Both the position numbers and the translations under genes were made by a program. From CAHJXF01 sp038240015 (GTDB lineage: Bacteria > Pseudomonadota > Gammaproteobacteria > Burkholderiales > Burkholderiaceae_D), in the NCBI GenBank assembly GCA_038240015.1, contig JBBSEF010000033.1, positions 1-29,871 on the forward strand: a DNA stretch of 29,871 nt. Direction: 5' to 3'. Below, one piece after another: positions 1 to 7,878 of the stretch. The notes under the pieces are model-generated. The model was not told the DNA's origin. It saw nothing but the letters and a program-made list of their open reading frames with translations, and made no database searches. Position 1 is the first letter of the stretch. Each line of letters begins with the position of its first letter.

Positions 1-369
1 AATCGGACCTGCGTCATCCGCGTCGATTAGATTGATTTGAAATTTTGCAATACCACTCTGTTTGGCTTTTTCCTGCAACCAGTCCTGCAAAGCCGCGTTC
101 GCGCTGCCGATGGTGTCCTTGCTCCACAAAGTCTTCTCGGCTTCGCTTCGCCGCCCGGCCGCGACGCGTGCCACCTGAAGCCACTCCTGCTGCGCACCTT
201 GCCGCTCGAGCCGGGCGATCTGTCGGCTCTGCTCCACCGCGCTTCGCGACGCGATCGCATCGCGGTCACGCAATTCCAGAATTTCATAAAACCAGAAAAT
301 CGCGACTATGACGACCAAGCCGATTCTCAATCTGGGATTGTTCTTAATTTCGAGAATCGGGTTTTGCAT
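1..369 (-). CDS. gspM: Type II secretion protein M (GspM), 3' end outside window
   Basis: The first 123 codons are open from an ATG at 369 to the window edge, so the stop is not seen. The protein begins MQNPILEIKNNPRLRIGLVV, with a short cytoplasmic tail, one membrane segment at about residues 15-30 (GLVVIVAIFWFYEIL), then a charged helical stretch (about 32-90) that could form a coiled coil, and the start of a periplasmic domain. This is the GspM plan: a bitopic inner-membrane protein that pairs with GspL in the assembly platform. The start lies 26 bp inside the end of gspL, which suggests translational coupling. Identity rests mainly on layout and position after E-to-L, since GspM sequences diverge strongly. 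In xps-type operons gspN and gspD would follow beyond this edge. Confidence 0.8.
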   Translation of the reverse strand, partial: MQNPILEIKNNPRLRIGLVVIVAIFWFYEILELRDRDAIASRSAVEQSRQIARLERQGAQQEWLQVARVAAGRRSEAEKTLWSKDTIGSANAALQDWLQEKAKQSGIAKFQINLIDADDAGPI

Positions 370-1432
370 TGTCGCTGATAAAAATAGGTTTGATGTCGGC
401 GCTGATCAACAGCGATTTCGGATCGTTCGCCGGCATCGCCCGCACATTTGAAAACCCTGGTTGCTCCTGCAACGCGCCTACCACGGTCGATGCCGCCGGG
501 ACCGTGCTTGGGTAAGCCAATTGGAATTTCAATTTTCCCTGGTTGTAATTCCATTCGCGCAAAAAGGTAGCGTCACCTGGTAACGTGGCAGCGACCTGCG
601 CCATCAAGGACAACTGGTCGGGGTAGGGTGCGACGCGCAATAGTTTCCTGACGAATACGTCGTTGTCGATCGCCGCTTCTCGGGCCATGAGCACCGGGGC
701 TGCATTCGTTTCAAGCGACTTCGTCTGTGCCGAAAGATCGCGATTGAGGGAAGCGAGTTTCGCATAGCGCACCGCATACCATGCAGTGCATGTGCCTAGT
801 GCGGCGACCAGCACGAACAAGAGCAATGGTTCGATCAGCGCGGCTGGCGACGCGCTGTTCAGGCCTTCGCCGAACTTGGTGTAAGGCTGCTCGAGCGCTT
901 CGCGTTCGATCGGCAACGCTTGTGATTGCTGCAGCTCGGGTGCAATGCCGGCGTCGCGCTGGAAGGCAAGCCATTGCCGCGCGTCGGGGAGCTGATCCCA
1001 GAAACGCGACTGCGTCAACACGCGCGCCTTCCAAAGCTGACCCTCGTAGCCTTCGACCACTTTCAAAAGCCGCAAGCCGTCGCTTAGCGGCGCGAAATAA
1101 AGAGTTTCCGGAACCACTCGCGCGCGGCTCGGCACGACGTTCGCGTTGCGCTGCTCGTCACGAAGTCTAGCCGCGTCCCAACACCAGACCTGCACTGCAT
1201 GGCCTTCCCACGCGACTGCGTAACCGGCTTCTGAAAATGGCGCAAATTGGGACAGTTGCAGCCGCAACGCTGCGGCTCGTTTGGCGCGTGGGACCTCGGC
1301 GAAATCGAGCGCTCGATACCTGCACAAAGCGCGCGACAACACCCAGCTTGCGCGCATCCACCGCGAACCTGGAATCAAACGCGTGACTGCGTTTTGGGTG
1401 TGTAGGAATTTAGGGCCGGTCAGTAACGACAT
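344..1432 (-). CDS. gspL: Type II secretion protein L (GspL), divergent
   Basis: Encodes 362 residues if the ATG at 1432 is used (MSLLTGPKFLH); an upstream ATG at 1504 would overlap gspK by 95 bp and is less likely. The N-terminal half (1-195) is soluble and should be the cytoplasmic domain that binds GspE. A membrane segment lies at about 199-222 (IEPLLLFVLVAALGTC), followed by a helical region and a periplasmic ferredoxin-like, PilN/GspL-type domain (about 230-355). GspL couples the ATPase to the inner-membrane platform. I could not pick out the actin-like ATPase-fold motifs typical of Escherichia or Vibrio GspL in the N-terminal half, so that domain is divergent. It overlaps gspK by 23 bp and gspM by 26 bp. 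Confidence 0.85.
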   Translation of the reverse strand: MSLLTGPKFLHTQNAVTRLIPGSRWMRASWVLSRALCRYRALDFAEVPRAKRAAALRLQLSQFAPFSEAGYAVAWEGHAVQVWCWDAARLRDEQRNANVVPSRARVVPETLYFAPLSDGLRLLKVVEGYEGQLWKARVLTQSRFWDQLPDARQWLAFQRDAGIAPELQQSQALPIEREALEQPYTKFGEGLNSASPAALIEPLLLFVLVAALGTCTAWYAVRYAKLASLNRDLSAQTKSLETNAAPVLMAREAAIDNDVFVRKLLRVAPYPDQLSLMAQVAATLPGDATFLREWNYNQGKLKFQLAYPSTVPAASTVVGALQEQPGFSNVRAMPANDPKSLLISADIKPIFISDNAKPDSRN

Positions 1433-2453
1433 CGCTTGGGCGCTGGGGCAGATCGGGAGGTGCACCGGTGCCGATAGCCACGGATGAGTTCGGCGTACCG
1501 GCAACGGGCTGGATTGCTTCGGGTTCCGGCGCCAATTCGATGCGCGCGAGTCGCTCCACGCGCCAAGGCATTGTGTCTCCGTTCGGCGTCAACTCGACAT
1601 CATAGCGTAGAGCCCACCCGCGTCCGGCGGACGATTGCGTCACACGCATGCTGGTCGCCGGAAAGGTGTTCAGGTATGTCATGGCGAACGTCGCATCGAC
1701 CCCGATCACACGAGCAAACAGGCTTGGGGAAGGAATCGGACGGGACTCGCGTGTGGCGATGATGGCGGTAGCCAGTTCCGAAGTCACATTGGGCAAAGTC
1801 GTGAGCACGGCGAACGGCGCGGTGTTGGGATTGAGCCCACCCACTGTCGCTACGCTGACGAGATCCATGAAACGCGGGTCGCCGAGCAATTCGGGATGAT
1901 CACCCCAGCCGATAATGCGATGCAGTTCGGCGGTGCTCACCAGCGGGGCGTTGCGCGGCGCCGAAAGGCCTGCGAAGCGGTACTCGGGCGCTTCGGCGCC
2001 GTTGAGACGACGCAAAGAGTCGTCGTCGATGTAGTCGGCCAGCGTATCGGCGAGCCGCGCCGCTTCATGGTAGTCGATCCCGAAGGGTGCGAGCAATCGC
2101 GCCAAGGTCTCGGCGTCGACCGCATTGAGGTGGATGAGACCACGGCTGTCTTGGACGCGGATTTCCGTGACAGGCCCGCTCTTGTACCGGCGATTGTCGA
2201 GGCGCAGGGTCTTTTCGGGGGTGCCCAAGCCGAGGCCGAACTCGGAGAATGACGTCGTCGCGAGTCGGTGAAGCAGATCGCCTCGAGCGCTCGCCATCTC
2301 GACCTCGGCATCGGTCGCGTCGCGAAAATCGATCGCGAGTTGCTGTGTGCGTTCGACGCGGTTTGCAAAAAAAGTGGCGGTCACGAGCACCGCCACGATC
2401 ACCCACAACGTGACGGCCAGCACATAGCCGTCTTGTCGGCGAGCCGCGATCAT
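1410..2453 (-). CDS. gspK: Type II secretion minor pseudopilin GspK
   Basis: 347 residues; GspK is the large minor pseudopilin at the pseudopilus tip with GspI and GspJ. A short type IV prepilin-like leader ends at Gly9 and is followed by YVLAVTLWVIVAVLVTATFF, a hydrophobic helix. Position +5 after the cleavage site is not glutamate, which is the known peculiarity of GspK and sets it apart from GspG-J here. The large central helical domain (about 60-290) contains the GspK-type stretch YIDDDSLRRLNGAE and GGLNPNTAPFAVLTTLP. The ATG at 2453 overlaps the gspJ stop as ATGA, so coupled translation is likely. The C-terminal 50 residues are Pro/Ala-rich and probably disordered. Confidence 0.95.
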   Translation of the reverse strand: MIAARRQDGYVLAVTLWVIVAVLVTATFFANRVERTQQLAIDFRDATDAEVEMASARGDLLHRLATTSFSEFGLGLGTPEKTLRLDNRRYKSGPVTEIRVQDSRGLIHLNAVDAETLARLLAPFGIDYHEAARLADTLADYIDDDSLRRLNGAEAPEYRFAGLSAPRNAPLVSTAELHRIIGWGDHPELLGDPRFMDLVSVATVGGLNPNTAPFAVLTTLPNVTSELATAIIATRESRPIPSPSLFARVIGVDATFAMTYLNTFPATSMRVTQSSAGRGWALRYDVELTPNGDTMPWRVERLARIELAPEPEAIQPVAGTPNSSVAIGTGAPPDLPQRPSDVVTDRP

Positions 2454-3097
2454 GGCGCCACGCCGCTATTGGTGACCACACTGGGCGTGCGCGGCTCCGC
2501 GTCGCGGGCGCCGATCACGGTAGCGGTCAGCAATTCGTCGCGATCGCCGTTCTGTGTGTTGAAGATCCAAATTGCGGCCGGCAATTGAGGCCGATTGGCC
2601 TGGGTCTGCGGCGGCCAGACGGGACTTCGATTGCCATCGTCGTCGAGATACGCGAACGCGAAATCGGTGCCGGCCAGATGCAACAGCGTGACCGACTTTG
2701 TAGTCTCTTTGTTTTCGTCCGAAGTAACCCGTAGTGCCGTTTCCCTTGTTGCGACGTCGACGCTCAGCGTGACGCCTATAGCCGCGAGTGCCCCCGAGTG
2801 GATGCTGACCGGATTGAGCGACAGACCGCGAAACGAGGTCGGGCCGCCCTGAAAACGGGTCGCTCCATTGGGGAGGTCGGGGATCAGGCCGTTGACGAGT
2901 TGTCGATACCATGCGAGCCGCATCCCGTCGCGTTGCAATCGTGCCGATTCAACGCCTGCGTTTTGGCGTATGCGTACCGCTTGTGCGAGCCCCTCGAACA
3001 ATATGGTCGATACAAGACCGGTGAGGATCATCACGACGAGCACTTCGAGCAGCGTGAAGCCCGAGTCTCGTCGCGGTTCGATCGTGTGCGCGCGCAT
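2450..3097 (-). CDS. gspJ: Type II secretion minor pseudopilin GspJ
   Basis: 215 residues. A 13-residue charged leader ending in Gly13 precedes FTLLEVLVVMILTGLVSTIL, a class III (type IV prepilin) signal with Glu at +5, to be processed by the prepilin peptidase GspO/PilD, which is not in the window. The remainder is the beta-rich globular head of GspJ, including DDDGNRSPVWPPQ and a C-terminal region with WIFNTQN. GspJ joins GspI and GspK in the pseudopilus tip complex. The gene starts 5 bp after the gspI stop and ends in an ATGA overlap with gspK. The length is close to the usual size of about 200 residues for the family. Confidence 0.94.
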   Translation of the reverse strand: MRAHTIEPRRDSGFTLLEVLVVMILTGLVSTILFEGLAQAVRIRQNAGVESARLQRDGMRLAWYRQLVNGLIPDLPNGATRFQGGPTSFRGLSLNPVSIHSGALAAIGVTLSVDVATRETALRVTSDENKETTKSVTLLHLAGTDFAFAYLDDDGNRSPVWPPQTQANRPQLPAAIWIFNTQNGDRDELLTATVIGARDAEPRTPSVVTNSGVAP

Positions 3098-3102
3098 TTC
3101 CG

Positions 3103-3579
3103 CTAGCCTCTTTCGGGCGCTCCAAGCGGATGCGTCGGCTCGCCCAAACGTCGATAGCCTGCTTGCGTGAGTTCGAATGAAAACCAGCGTGCGCCGCTTG
3201 CGCGGGTCACGTCGATCGAAGTCCGATATAGAGCCACGGAAAACGAGCCGGTGCCCGCCGGGTAACCCGAGTTGTCACGCGGCGCGATCTTCTCCGCACT
3301 GTGCCAGGTGATCTTGTAGATCCCGAAATCGTTGCTGCCGGCGCCGCGCTGCATCGGATTGATATCGCTCATGAACTCGAGCACGTTTCGCTTGGCCCGC
3401 GTCGCTTCGCTGACGTCCTGAGCGCGCGCCAGCACTTGCAGATTCTGGTTGATCCATGAGAACAGCGCGAGCCCGGCAGTGCTGAAAATTACCAGTGCAA
3501 CGATCGCCTCAAGCAAAGTGAATCCGGCCGATGCGAGCAGCAAAGCAGCGCTTTTTCCAGCGCGAGTTCGCGTCGTCAT
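3103..3579 (-). CDS. gspI: Type II secretion minor pseudopilin GspI
   Basis: 158 residues. The leader ends at Gly19 and the mature protein starts FTLLEAIVALVIFSTAGLAL, with Glu at +5, the hallmark of a prepilin-peptidase substrate. The hydrophobic helix is followed by a small alpha/beta head. GspI nucleates the I-J-K tip complex that primes pseudopilus assembly. Its ATG overlaps the gspH stop (ATGA), and gspJ follows after 5 bp, so the three tip genes are translated as a block. The leader is somewhat long for GspI (19 residues), so a start a few codons downstream is possible, but no in-frame ATG occurs between Met1 and the cleavage site. Confidence 0.92.
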   Translation of the reverse strand: MTTRTRAGKSAALLLASAGFTLLEAIVALVIFSTAGLALFSWINQNLQVLARAQDVSEATRAKRNVLEFMSDINPMQRGAGSNDFGIYKITWHSAEKIAPRDNSGYPAGTGSFSVALYRTSIDVTRASGARWFSFELTQAGYRRLGEPTHPLGAPERG

Positions 3580-4031
3580 CGCTTCGCTTCCAAAGCGATC
3601 GCGCAGTCCGGAGCCGCAAGACGCATGATGGCCACGTCACCATCCGGAGCGACCAAGCCGACGCTGCCGCCGTCGCAAAGGCCCATCGCATTGAAGTGAA
3701 TCGGTTGCGCGATCGACAGCGCCCAGCCACTCGGCATCTCGACAATGGCGGGGCTCATCGCTTTCTGCGTTTCTTCGGATAGAACGAGCGGTTTGCCACT
3801 GCTGTAGGCGCGAAGCGAGAGTTGCCCCAATTGGTCGACGATGTCCTGCACCTCGCCGTTGTGTCTGACCGCGGCGACTACGCGCGCAAGGACCGGAACG
3901 ACTGTCGCGGCGGCCAGCCCGATGATCGCCATGACCACAAGCATTTCGAGCAGCGTGAACCCCTGCTGCGCGCGCCAGCGCTTGGGGCCGCCTCGAGAGG
4001 TGGGACTAGCGATCAGGCAGGATGCCCACAT
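3576..4031 (-). CDS. gspH: Type II secretion minor pseudopilin GspH
   Basis: 151 residues from the ATG at 4031. That start is preceded by GAAGG about 11 bases upstream and overlaps gspG by 26 bp; the open frame runs further upstream, but that would lie entirely within gspG. The leader (1-24, Arg/Lys-rich) ends in Gly24, then FTLLEMLVVMAIIGLAAATV with Glu at +5. A short beta-rich head follows, with a cysteine pair near LCDGGSVG and APDCAIALE that might form a disulfide. GspH links the major GspG pseudopilus to the I-J-K tip. Identification rests on the prepilin signature, its size and its position between gspG and gspI. Confidence 0.9.
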   Translation of the reverse strand: MWASCLIASPTSRGGPKRWRAQQGFTLLEMLVVMAIIGLAAATVVPVLARVVAAVRHNGEVQDIVDQLGQLSLRAYSSGKPLVLSEETQKAMSPAIVEMPSGWALSIAQPIHFNAMGLCDGGSVGLVAPDGDVAIMRLAAPDCAIALEAKR

Positions 4032-4437
4032 CGGCGTCGATGCCTTCGCCACCAGCCTTGCCGTCAGCGCCATAAGAATAAAGCGCGAATGGCCGACCGC
4101 CTGCTCCCGGGACCGTGTACTGATAAGGATTACTCCAAGGATCCGGTGGAAGTGCTTCGTCCAGATAAGGGCCTTTCCACTTGGCGCGGATATCGTCCGC
4201 GGTTGGCGGTGTGTTGAGCAGCGCAAGGCCTTCCGATTGCGTCGGGAAACGACCAATGTCCAGACGTAGCGTTTCGAGCGCGCCCTTCAACATCTTCACT
4301 TGGGTCTGGGCGGTCTGAACCTTCGATGAATCGACTTTCGAAAACAGTCGAGGTCCGACAAGTCCGGCGAGCAGGCCGATGATCGCCAAAACCACCAGCA
4401 TTTCGATCAAGGTAAAACCGGAATGTTTTTGATGCAT
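4006..4437 (-). CDS. gspG: Type II secretion major pseudopilin GspG
   Basis: 143 residues, the expected size. The very short leader MHQKHSG is cleaved before FTLIEMLVVLAIIGLLAGLV, with Glu at +5. The head carries the conserved GspG segments: GPRLFSKVDSSKV after the helix, IGRFPTQSEGLALL, WKGPYLDEALPPDPW and the C-terminal calcium-site loop YSYGADGKAGGEGIDADVG. GspG polymerises into the pseudopilus that pushes substrates through the outer-membrane secretin. It starts 19 bp after the gspF stop, with an AAGAAG-like ribosome site. It is the best-conserved member of the pseudopilin set, so the identification is secure. Confidence 0.98.
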   Translation of the reverse strand: MHQKHSGFTLIEMLVVLAIIGLLAGLVGPRLFSKVDSSKVQTAQTQVKMLKGALETLRLDIGRFPTQSEGLALLNTPPTADDIRAKWKGPYLDEALPPDPWSNPYQYTVPGAGGRPFALYSYGADGKAGGEGIDADVGILPDR

Positions 4438-4456
4438 GGATGCTTCTTGCCAATAT

Positions 4457-5662
4457 TTACAGCGGGATATTATTGATGCTCGTGATCGCCAACATGATCG
4501 CGACCATGATCACGCCGATGAAAGAACCGATCAAGAGGATCGCGGCCGGTTCTAGAAGAAGCAGAAAGCGCTTCATCAAATCGCGGCTGGCGTTGATGTG
4601 CATCTGCGAGAGTGTGCGCAGCATGCCGGGCAGTTCGCCCGATCGCTCACCGACACGGACCAGGTTGATGCCGGTCGCGTCGAGCAGACGGTGCGTCGAG
4701 AGAGAGTCGGCAAGTTTTCTGCCGGCACGGATGTCTCGCAGCGTGACTTCGAGCTTGTTGCGCAACGAGTATAGCTGAACGCTTGCCTGCGATAGTTCGA
4801 GCGCTCGCACGATCGGGACCTTGTTTTCAAGCAAGGTGGCGAGCATTCCGGCCCATCGTCCCAGCTCGGTTCGATGCAGCCATTTTCCCAGGATGGGCAG
4901 GCGTGCGACGCCTTCGAGTAATTGTGCGCGCGTGGCCGGATTTGCCAGCGCGATGGTGGTCGCGCCTACGAGTGCGGCGCCCATCAGCCCGACCAGCAGA
5001 AGATGTTCTTTAACGAACAGGCCGGTCTGCAACACCCAAACCGACAGCGCTGGTAAGTCGGCTTTCGAGTTTTTCAACATGCCGGCGAAGCGCGGCACCA
5101 CGACGATGAAAATCAGCAGTGTCGCGGCGATCCCCGAGAACACCAGGATAGCCGGATAGATCAGCGAGTTGATCATCTCGCGTCGAATATTGTCTTCGTA
5201 TTCGAGTTGGTCTGCGGCCGCGAACAGGGACTGCGATAACTTGCCGGTCGACTCGCCGGCCGCAACGAGGTGATGGACATAAGCCGGAAAATCGAGGTTG
5301 GCCTGTTTCAAGACGCGCGAGAACGGCTCGCCCGAACGCAAACCGTTATGCAAGCTGCGAAACGCCGTGCCGACCGCATCGTCGCCATGGGTGTGCGCGA
5401 TCGAATCCGTCGCTTCGGCCAACGTTACACCGGAACGCAATAGCGTAGCCAATTCGCGCACCAGCACAACACGATCCTTGCGGCCGACCGTTGTGGGTCC
5501 GAAGCGCCAGTGCTGCGCGGCTTCCCCGCGCGTCTGGTCGAGTTCGATTGGACGCAATTCCTGCTGGCGGAGAATCCGCTGCGCCTCCGCGAGATCTCGC
5601 GCCTCGAGCGATCCCTTGATGGTCTTGCCCAGACCGTTCAGTGCGACGTAGCGAAAGTCCAT
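4457..5662 (-). CDS. gspF: Type II secretion inner-membrane platform protein GspF
   Basis: 401 residues, the normal length for GspF. The N-terminus MDFRYVALNGLGKTIKG is typical. Two T2SSF repeats are visible, about 68-190 and 270-392, each helical with a FxxxLxxxLxxGVxLxxAL-like pattern (LATLLRSGVTLAEAT and LATLLENKVPIVRALEL). Three membrane segments lie at about 168-190, 220-240 and 366-393. GspF is the polytopic core of the assembly platform and contacts GspE and GspL. The gene starts 55 bp after the gspE stop, the largest gap within the operon. The last repeat contains VRVGERSGELPGML, a conserved GspF/PilC signature. Confidence 0.97.
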   Translation of the reverse strand: MDFRYVALNGLGKTIKGSLEARDLAEAQRILRQQELRPIELDQTRGEAAQHWRFGPTTVGRKDRVVLVRELATLLRSGVTLAEATDSIAHTHGDDAVGTAFRSLHNGLRSGEPFSRVLKQANLDFPAYVHHLVAAGESTGKLSQSLFAAADQLEYEDNIRREMINSLIYPAILVFSGIAATLLIFIVVVPRFAGMLKNSKADLPALSVWVLQTGLFVKEHLLLVGLMGAALVGATTIALANPATRAQLLEGVARLPILGKWLHRTELGRWAGMLATLLENKVPIVRALELSQASVQLYSLRNKLEVTLRDIRAGRKLADSLSTHRLLDATGINLVRVGERSGELPGMLRTLSQMHINASRDLMKRFLLLLEPAAILLIGSFIGVIMVAIMLAITSINNIPL

Positions 5663-5717
5663 CGTCGACTTTACTTTGCCGGCGTGCGCGAGATGACCGT
5701 CACTCTGCGATGATCGC

Positions 5718-7535
5718 TCATGCGACTTCCGCTTCCTCGTCGAGATGCGCCAAACCCGTCACGCGCAGCACTTCGTCGACCGAAGTCTCACCGCGCCATG
5801 CCTTGATGAGTCCGTCTTCACGCATCGTGCGCATGCCCGCCCTCGTCGCCGCATCGAGCAACTCGCCGCTAGGCGCGCGGCGCATGACGAGTTCCTGCGC
5901 GCCACCGTCGACTTCGAACAGTTCATAAATTCCGAGGCGTCCCTGATAGCCTGTTTGATGGCACTGGGCACAGCCACGCGCCTGATGAAAATTTGGCGGG
6001 GCTGGGAACAAGTCGGGGAATCTGCGCCGCAACGCGTTGACGCTTGTCTCGACCGGTGCGGGAATTTCGGTCGACGTTGCGCAGAGCGGGCAGAGTTTGC
6101 GCACCAACCTCTGTGCTTGTACGCCTCGCACCGACGACGCCACGAGAAACGGCTCGACGCCCATGTCAAGCAGCCGGTTGAACGCGCCGAGCGCGTCGTT
6201 GGTGTGCAAGGTCGACAGCACCATGTGGCCGGTAAGCGCCGACTGAATCGCGATCTCGGCGGTCTCGACGTCACGGATCTCGCCGATCATGATGATGTCC
6301 GGATCGTGTCGCAGAATCGCGCGAAGCGCGCGCGCGAAGTCGTAGCCGATTTCGGCGTGCGTCTGGATCTGCAAGATGCCGTGCATCTTGTACTCGACCG
6401 GATCCTCCACAGTGATGATCTTGGACGCACGGTCGTTGGCCAGATCGAGTGCCGCGTAGAGCGTGGTGCTCTTGCCCGAACCGGTCGGACCTGTCACCAG
6501 CACGATGCCATGCGGCTCCTTGACCCAGCGTTCGAACACGCGACGATGGTCCTCTTCCATCCCCAGACGCGACAGTTCCAGATTGGCGCGAACCTTGGGC
6601 AACAGACGCATCACGATCGATTCGCCGTGCACGCCCGGAATCACCGAGACGCGAATATCCATGGCGGTGCCGCTGGCGCGCACCGTGATCCGCCCGTCTT
6701 GCGGCAGGCGCCGCTCTGCGATGTCGAGGCCGGAAATCAGCTTGATGCGCGAGATCACCGCATCGAAGCGGTCCTTGGGCAATGACGTGTTGGTGCGCAA
6801 CACGCCATCGATGCGAAAGCGCACGTCAAAGCCGTGCTCGTCGGGTTCGATGTGGATGTCGGATGCGCCTTCATCGGTCGCCTCCGCCATCACATTGTTG
6901 ACCAACTCGATGACCGGCGCTTCTTCGGCGAGTTCGCGCAGATGCGCGACTTCGTTCGAACCGAACTCATCATTTTCTTCCGGACGCACCCACTTCAGAA
7001 GTCGTTCGGTGTCGCGCGATCGGGCGTAGTGCCACACCATGCGCCGGCCGGGATAAGCCAATGCAAGCGTCTCTTGCATATAGCTGTTCATCGGATTGCG
7101 CGAGGCGCAGTGGATCAGCGTATCGCCTTCGGCCCACGGTACTGCGCCTTGCTCGACGAACCAGTCCGCCGGGATTTCAGACAGCGCGACGGCCTCGTTC
7201 AATTGCTCCGCATCGGGAAGCGACGTGTCGACAATCAGATCGAGTTCGGTCTGCTGCGCGAGGAGCGGTAATAGTGCGTCTTCGGACAGCGCGCCAAGCC
7301 GTACCAAAATAGAACCGAGCCGACCCCCGAACTCGCGCTGAAAATTCAGCGCTTGATCGAGATCGGTATTCGACACGAGATTCCGAGCGATCAGCATGCG
7401 GCCGATGGGGGTCGTGACAGCGAGAGCCGACGACGCGTCGGTCAACAATTCATCTGCGTCTTCATGGAGCGCGTCCCAGGCCCCATCGGCGCCGGAACGA
7501 GGGTCGTCTTCAAAAGACGGTATGATCGATGTCAT
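5718..7535 (-). CDS. gspE: Type II secretion ATPase GspE
   Basis: 605 residues from the ATG at 7535. An ATG at 7655 is in frame but lies in or before the predicted -10 box, so it is not used. An N-terminal GspE_N/MshEN-type domain (about 44-165; IGRMLIARNLVSNTDL) binds GspL. The catalytic part has the GspE series: SDIHIEP (225-231), Walker A GPTGSGKST (349-357), Asp box with EDPVEY, Walker B IIMIGEIRD (414-422) and His box STLHTNDALG (441-450). Four cysteines in CPLC and CAQC (482, 485, 522, 525) form the zinc element typical of this ATPase family. GspE hydrolyses ATP in the cytoplasm to drive pseudopilus assembly. It is the first gene of the operon. Confidence 0.97.
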   Translation of the reverse strand: MTSIIPSFEDDPRSGADGAWDALHEDADELLTDASSALAVTTPIGRMLIARNLVSNTDLDQALNFQREFGGRLGSILVRLGALSEDALLPLLAQQTELDLIVDTSLPDAEQLNEAVALSEIPADWFVEQGAVPWAEGDTLIHCASRNPMNSYMQETLALAYPGRRMVWHYARSRDTERLLKWVRPEENDEFGSNEVAHLRELAEEAPVIELVNNVMAEATDEGASDIHIEPDEHGFDVRFRIDGVLRTNTSLPKDRFDAVISRIKLISGLDIAERRLPQDGRITVRASGTAMDIRVSVIPGVHGESIVMRLLPKVRANLELSRLGMEEDHRRVFERWVKEPHGIVLVTGPTGSGKSTTLYAALDLANDRASKIITVEDPVEYKMHGILQIQTHAEIGYDFARALRAILRHDPDIIMIGEIRDVETAEIAIQSALTGHMVLSTLHTNDALGAFNRLLDMGVEPFLVASSVRGVQAQRLVRKLCPLCATSTEIPAPVETSVNALRRRFPDLFPAPPNFHQARGCAQCHQTGYQGRLGIYELFEVDGGAQELVMRRAPSGELLDAATRAGMRTMREDGLIKAWRGETSVDEVLRVTGLAHLDEEAEVA

Positions 7536-7657
7536 GCTGGATTTTACCGCCAGAGATTGAATACGCGCCGTCGCAGATACTTTGGACTTCCCAACCCACG
7601 TTGACGCCGCGTCGCCGTTGCTGAAAATCCTTGTTGCATGCGGACAACATTTCATCC

Positions 7658-7686
7658 AAAATAGTTTGGTCAGTCTTTGAAAACAA
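7658..7686 (-). promoter_or_regulatory. Predicted sigma-70 promoter of the gsp operon
   Basis: Read on the minus strand, a -35 box TTGTTT (7686-7681) and a -10 box TATTTT (7663-7658) are separated by exactly 17 bp. Transcription would start near 7651 and leave a leader of about 115 bases before the gspE ATG at 7535. This is a motif match by eye, with no experimental support. Confidence 0.55.
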
Positions 7687-7698
7687 GTAGCAACTGCG

Positions 7699-7739
7699 GC
7701 ATTCGATGGATAATCGGTTTAACCGATTTCTTCGAATGC
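7699..7739. promoter_or_regulatory. Two-tier inverted repeat, possible operator between gspE and the surface-protein gene
   Basis: The inner arms AATCGGTT (7712-7719) and AACCGATT (7721-7728) are perfect complements around a single base. The outer arms GCATTCGA (7699-7706) and TCGAATGC (7732-7739) are also perfect complements. The element ends 13 bp upstream of the predicted gsp -35 box and about 140 bp before the ATG at 7879. There is no T-run, so a terminator is unlikely. The geometry suits binding by one or two protein dimers that could act on either divergent gene. Confidence 0.5.
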
Positions 7740-7755
7740 ACGGAAGCATGTGGGA

Positions 7756-7790
7756 GCGGGCTGCGGGCGTCCAATACCCGCGAAAGCCGC
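7756..7790. repeat. REP-like GC-rich hairpin
   Basis: Inner stem GCGGG (7763-7767)/CCCGC (7777-7781) with a 9-base loop; outer stem GCGGGCT (7756-7762)/AGCCGC (7785-7790) with one bulged G. The left flank GTGGGAGCGGGCT strongly resembles the head of Pseudomonas-type REP palindromes. It lies about 90 bp before the ATG at 7879. Only one copy occurs in the window, so calling it a REP is tentative; it could also be a structured leader element. Confidence 0.35.
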
Positions 7791-7867
7791 ATCGATAAAG
7801 CGGTGATGCGTTAACTCTTCGTTGTCACAGTCCGCGCGTCTTCGCGTGAAAATCGTCTTTCGTTCTT

Positions 7868-7872
7868 AGGGA
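7868..7872 (+). promoter_or_regulatory. Ribosome-binding site of the surface-protein gene
   Basis: AGGGA lies 6 bases before the ATG at 7879. It fixes the start, which also opens a clear signal peptide, and it fits a well-translated gene. Confidence 0.7.
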
Positions 7873-7878
7873 TATCTC

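Larger units (their letters stand above)
7536..7878. other. 343-bp divergent intergenic region
   Basis: This is the only gene-free stretch longer than 300 bases. It holds the predicted gsp promoter, the 41-bp dyad and the REP-like hairpin described separately. No convincing -35/-10 pair was found for the plus-strand gene at 7879. The short open frames here have no ribosome sites or recognisable content and are not taken as genes. Confidence 0.8.

Noticed and set aside
5745..6785. A 346-codon open frame antisense to gspE
   Set aside because: The opposite strand encodes a textbook GspE with all motifs. The antisense product is Arg/His-rich without recognisable domains, as expected for shadow frames in GC-rich DNA.
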